Of a stretch of DNA of 64,000 nt, positions 58,735 to 64,000 are shown piece after piece (positions within the stretch are counted from its first letter, which is position 1; each line of letters starts with the position of its first letter). A program made the position numbers and the translations under genes. Source of the DNA: Hymenopus coronatus. Taxonomy: Eukaryota; Arthropoda; Insecta; Mantodea; Hymenopodidae. The notes below the pieces were generated by a model that ran no database searches, was not told where the DNA came from, and was given only the letters and a program-made list of their open reading frames with translations. The stretch spans positions 368,481,132 through 368,545,131 of the forward strand of contig CM060900.1 of the NCBI GenBank assembly GCA_030762935.1. The letters are read 5' to 3'.

Positions 58735-59919
58735 ACCGGCAGTTTCTTCTCACTGCTCTCAGAGCCCGCAACTGGTATCTCCGTGGATGATACCTACAGC
58801 ATGCAAGTGCTTTTTGAAGAATCCATGACCAGTTAAAAAACCAATGGTCTTTCTCAAGTGTACTTCTACTTAGAAGTAGATGCTTTGGGTTCTTTAACTA
58901 TGTATTTACATGGCAATTGACTGAAAGTGTACCATCTTTTTTTATGTTCTTTCCTAGTCCATTCTGTTACTATGGTTCTAGCATGTGATTTACTTATACT
59001 TCAGAAAGTTTCAGAACCATAGTAGGGCCTTTGGACTCCCTTCTTGGCTAACTGATCAGCTTTTTCATTGCCCTCAATACCTTGATGGCCCTGCCTCATG
59101 CTAGCAATACTGAGTTGTGCTGTGACAAGGTTTGCAAGGTTTGGAGGCATTCCCACACCAATTTTGAATTAAATTGGGGAGAGTCAAGTGCTTTTTGAAA
59201 ATGCATGACCAGTGAATAAACCAATGGCCTTCCTAAGTCTACTTCTATTGGCTAACTGATTAGCTTTTTCATTGTCCTCATTATCTTGATGGCCCTGCGC
59301 TCATTCTAGTGTGACCGAGTTGTTTTGTGACAGGATTTGCAAGGTTTGGAGGCATTCCCACACCAGTTTCGAATTGAATTGGTGAGAGTCAAGTGCTTTT
59401 AAAGCAACCTGACTGTCAGAGAGGGCGAGTAGATGGTTATCTGTGTAGCTCTTTTCTAGTCCTTTGTGAATATTGCTATCTGAAATACAGCGCAATATCT
59501 ACTTAGACTGATGCCAAGTTCTGTCTTTGGAGATGCACTGTATACTTCTGCACCAGAGTGTTCTCCATATCTTGAGCCATCTGTAAACCTTGTCATATGG
59601 TTCTGGTGTCTCTCTGGGATTTGAGTACTAGACCGGTCTTGCCGATTTCCAATTTATATTTCAAAAGTGTGGTCAAAGTAATATTTAGTTATGAGATCAG
59701 ATCTCATTGCTGTAGCTGTAATTCTTACCACAGAGTTTTGGATCAGGGTATGTCCATAGCCATGACTGCCCCTTCTCCAATTATTTGTGTTAATCAAGCT
59801 ATAGGCTACAAGATGGCTTCTGCCCTAAGGTAAAGATCTAGCAGTGGAATTCCCAATAGGGTTTCCAATGCAGTTGTTGGGGTGCTTTTGAAGGCTCCAG
59901 TTACAACTAAACAAGTTAT
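58735..59919 (-). mobile_element. R1/Jockey-like LINE, thumb, RNase H and tail (3' part)
   Basis: Minus strand: CLVVTGAFKSTPTTALETLL then GIPLLDLYLRAEAIL (59806-59915; the usual VTGAxRTTPTAALExLL block), TRFTDGSRYGEHSGAEVYSA (about 59535-59595), DSQVALKALDSHQFNSKLVW (59345-59405) and an RNase H end AQGHQDNEDNEKANQLA (59250-59300). Past the duplicated segment come GVQRPYYGSE, KSHARTIVTEWTRKEHKKRW and FLTGHGFFKKHLHAVG (58790-58830). Stops and shifts break it. The 5' part lies at 61880-62965. Confidence 0.8.
59046..59400. repeat. Tandem duplication (about 204-bp unit) inside the LINE RNase H
   Basis: GGCTAACTGAT starts both units (59046 and 59250). The unit includes GATGGCCCTGC, TTTGCAAGGTTTGGAGGCAT and GAGAGTCAAGTGCTTTT. 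A third partial copy, CAAGTGCTTTTTGAA..., lies at about 58804-58870. The units differ at about 10% by eye. Confidence 0.85.
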
Positions 59920-61280
59920 ACACCAGAAAGCTGGAGAAAAGCTATTATACAGCCCATATATAAAGGTAAAGGGGATATGGACAAACCGAATAATTATCAG
60001 GGGCCTAGCTGTACTATCAAACATGGGAGAAGTTTATACAGGAATTCTGGCAGACAGATTGTAAGCATGGGTAGAAGAGTATAACATCCTCTCAGAATTT
60101 CAAATGGGCTTTAGGAAAGAGAGGAGAACTGTTGATAATGTTTTCGTTATAAAAACACTAATAGACAAAAATTTAAGAAATAAAAAAGGAAAAATATATA
60201 TGGTTTTATTGATTTAGAGAAAGTATTTGACTGAATAGAACTACAACTATTATGGTACAAACTATTAAAGAAAGGGGTTAGTAATCAAATGGTGACTATT
60301 TTGAAAGGATTATATAAAGGTAACACTTTCAGCATAAAATATGATAAAGGGATAATAACTAGAGAAATGTCCCAAGAAAAAGGGCTACATTAGGTATTCA
60401 AAGTAAGCCCAATTTTATTCAATCTGTTTATTGATGATATACTACAGAACATAGGTAATAGTAATAAGCTTTTGCCTGTAATAAATAAATGTACAAATCC
60501 CTGGTCTCCTTTTTGCAGATGATTTGGTAGTGGGTTGCATTACCGTAAATGGTCTAAAATTGTCTTTACAAGAAATAGTTATTGTATAGAATGGGGACTA
60601 AATGTAAACATAGAAAAACCCCAAATTGTAGTGTTTAAGAGAAAATTTAAATTGGGTAAATATGAGAAATGGAAAAAAAGAAGTAAAGAACATAAAATAG
60701 TATGTGATTGCACTTATTTAGGAATAAAAATAGACACAGGAGGTAAATGGGAGAAACAAAAGAAATTAGCGTTAGCAAAAGGATAAGCAGCAATGATGGC
60801 AATGAGAGGTTGTTTATATAAAACACCAGATATGGAAATGAAATGGTTAGAAAGAGTATATAATTCAGTGGTCGAGGCTAGGAAGTTGTGTGGTATTGAA
60901 ATATGGGGTCTCGAAAATGGATGGGAAGTTTTAGATTTTGTCATAGGATGTTTTGTAAGGAAGTTTTGGGGTTCCCAAGAGCAACAGCAAGTGAAGTAGC
61001 CTAAATTGAAATAGAGAGTGGCAAGAAAAGGATTAGTTATGAAGAGGGCTTTAAAATATTGGTATAGGATACTAAACTTAGAAGATGGTAATTTGCTTAA
61101 ACAATATTTGAATTACCAAGTACAAGGTGGGTAAGTAATTTAAGAAATAACTTAGAAAATAATGGCTTAGGCAATGTTTGGAGGAAAAGGGAAATGAATT
61201 ATAAAGGTATTTGGAAAAAAGATTTGAAGATTCAGAAATTCAAAAATTGTTTAGTCAGCTATCAAAGAAGAGATCACTTG

Positions 61281-61332
<52 letters not shown>

Positions 61333-61865
61333 CCATAAAAAAATCTGGGAAAGAGAAAGATATATAGATAACAGTAGCCAGGAAGTAAGGAGGGGGATAG
61401 CATGGTTAAGAGCAGGAATAAGGAGGCTAAAAGGGCAACGAAATGTGCACCCACAAGGTGAATGTCCATTATCTGGGGGAAAGGAAGGCTTTCAACATAT
61501 AATTTTTTATTATAAGAAAACTGAGAAATGCAGGAAAGAAAGTATATGGTCAAAAATGAATAGGAAATCCTACATAAATAAAATTATTGATAAAAACTGT
61601 AAGGCATTGGGACAGTATTTAGAAAGTGTAAAAAATAAATGGAAATGGACTGTTAACAAAGAAGAATTATAGTTCATGAGCAGTTAGTAGTAGTGGTAGT
61701 TACAGTAATATGTTCTCTCTCTTTTTTTTTTTTTTTTGTATAACTTAAACTGGACTGCCCACTAAAAAATGGCCTGGGCCAAATTCTAGTGGGCAGCACA
61801 AGATATGTGTCGTACAATATATGTATTTCTTAGTGCTTCAATAAACCTAAAACATAACAATGACA
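59920..61865 (+). mobile_element. Non-LTR retrotransposon family 1, copy 3, inserted in the R1/Jockey-like LINE
   Basis: Plus strand: SWRKAIIQPIYKGKGDMDKP (59925-59985) at the RT start, EVYTGILADRL (60030-60062), SEFQMGFRKERRTVDNVFVI (about 60095-60155), then a damaged palm and LLFADDLVVGCI with the catalytic FADD at about 60512-60523. YLGIKIDTGGKWEKQKKLAL (60715-60775), CGIEIWGLENGWE (60890-60930) and a C-terminus 61211-61672 with HPQGECPLSGGKEGFQHIIF, the zinc tail, follow. The 3' UTR has a T run at 61722-61737 and AATAAA at 61840-61845. 5'-truncated at the RT start. A (TA)n microsatellite at 61277-61326 lies in the coding tail. Confidence 0.82.
61277..61326. repeat. (TA)n microsatellite
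   Basis: About 25 TA units inside the C-terminal coding remains of LINE family 1 copy 3. Confidence 0.95.
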
Positions 61866-61879
61866 TATTGTTTTTGTAA

Positions 61880-62965
61880 TAGAAATACAGTCCTGTCCAG
61901 TGTCACTAAATTATTCAATTCTCTCCAGTTGACCAAGTCTTATTCCTAGGTCTTCCTTATACTGACCCAGTCAGTTTTCCTCAGATTTCTAAAGAGGATA
62001 GACTCCCCATTTCCATCCAAGTTGTATTGCATGTAATTGTGATCTGAAAGAGCAGGTTCATCTAGAACTTGCCATCCCTTAAATGTGTTCTGTACACACT
62101 GTTATGCCTTCAACTTCCTTCCTTAGCCTGTTGGAGAAGGTAGGCTTGTTACCAATATTTTTGAATTGCAAATTGTTAACAAGCAGAAAATTTAAGACAC
62201 TCACCTCTAGTGTTGGTGTCTTGTGTTACCCAAACTTCATGGGCATCACACTCAATCAGGGTGTGATTTCCTCCTTTCCCATGTTGTTCCAACAGGAGTT
62301 CAAGTTCTCCTGAGGCTGGATTTCCTCCATCATAGGAAAGATAGAGCTCAAAATAAGGTATCTGCTACTGATCCCTGTGGGCAGATTTTTGCAGATGCAA
62401 TATCTGGAACACAGATTCATTAAAAGTAGTACTTGAATACCATTCCTAACCAGGATGCATGTCCTGTTATTATTGGAATCACTGCAGATTAACTTACCCT
62501 TAGAATCTCCAATCCCTGCAATTCTTTCTTGAACTAGGGCTAGGTCAATATCTTTTTCCACCATCAGCTGACTGAGGACATAAAAGGATGCCGTTTTATG
62601 CTCTAGGTGATCTGAATTAATTTTCTTCCTTTTCATCTTTAGTAAGTATAATGAAGATTTTTCCCACCTTAGAAATGCTCTGCCACCTGAGGGCTTAATT
62701 TTACTGACAGCGTCCTCACCAACAGTACAAATCAGGGTTTTACTATGGGGTTTGTCCTTGGAGCTAATGATTTTCCAGTCTTCTATTTTAAATTTGGGGT
62801 TTTGATTCCCCAACATATCCAGAATTTTTGGAAGCTCCAGTCTCAGGAACATCTTTGGCATCTTAAAGAGCACTTTGAACATCCTGAGAATATCCCCCTT
62901 CAATCCAACTAGCAGCTTAGCTCCCTCCCATGGACTAAGCTTAGGTACAGCTATTTCCAATCGTT
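61880..62965 (-). mobile_element. R1/Jockey-like LINE, 5' part (ORF1 end and endonuclease)
   Basis: Minus strand; 62256-62960 is open for 234 codons, the longest open frame in the window. It reads VSKIKPSGGRAFLRWEKSSL, then DIDLALVQERIAGIGDSKGK and RTCILVRNGIQVLLL, the start of an R1/Jockey-type endonuclease (VALVQEPW...RTCIL). The upstream third resembles the usual ORF1/ORF2 boundary region (LKPxxGRAFLRW). Downstream, in other frames, NIGNKPTFSNRLRKEVEGIT and a degraded SDH block (FQITITCN) follow to about 61900. The RT palm is absent between here and 59919. Despite its length the open frame fuses ancestral frames and no start is proposed. Confidence 0.8.

Positions 62966-64000
<1,035 letters not shown>

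Overview
The window looks like a piece of an animal nuclear genome, most likely an arthropod and probably an insect with a large, transposon-rich genome. It is AT-rich with no operons or bacterial signals. The only host gene recognised is an ADP-ribosylation factor (class II Arf; Arf102F/ARF4-5 type) on the + strand. Two of its coding exons are present: 19048-19128 (residues 23-50, P-loop and switch I) and 63624-63805 (residues 51-110, switch II). They are joined by a 44,495-bp intron with canonical GT/AG ends and matching phase. The first exon and the 3' exons lie outside the window, so almost everything here is intron. No order or species is claimed.

The introns are a stack of old, mostly broken transposable elements. 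From 1 to 19047: a SINE tail, a LINE RNase H remnant, an L2/I-like LINE copy (2600-5200), a DDE_3 Tc1/mariner transposase (5329-6357), a foldback MITE (6550-6980), a Ty3/gypsy RT remnant, a Tigger/pogo element (8130-9690), a Penelope-like GIY-YIG remnant, a structurally complete mariner (11843-13138), and two facing Penelope-like elements (14410-18665).

From 19129 to 31800: a nearly complete CR1-like LINE with an SGNH-esterase ORF1 (19330-23835) carrying a SINE in its RT, a hAT remnant, a Ty3/gypsy element with both LTRs and a tRNA-Leu primer site (25308-29795) carrying another SINE, and a pogo plus hAT tail. From 33000 to 49000: a LINE RNase H remnant, a mariner with two nested insertions (35026-36825), a gypsy integrase tail, a second mariner with intact ends (39340-40671), another DDE_3 transposase, a GC-rich retroelement-like tract ending in a 41-base poly(A), and a SINE with 12-bp target duplications.

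From 49400 to 58085 one minus-strand LINE is cut into pieces by a pogo-like transposon and by a hAT element that itself holds a third LINE. From 58240 to 62965 an R1/Jockey-like LINE with a tandemly duplicated RNase H is interrupted by a LINE of the same family as 2600-5200. No intact mobile-element gene was found: every transposase or polymerase read here carries stops or frameshifts, so the elements look inactive. The value of the window lies in its nested-insertion chronology and a few poorly classified repeat families, not in a new enzyme system.
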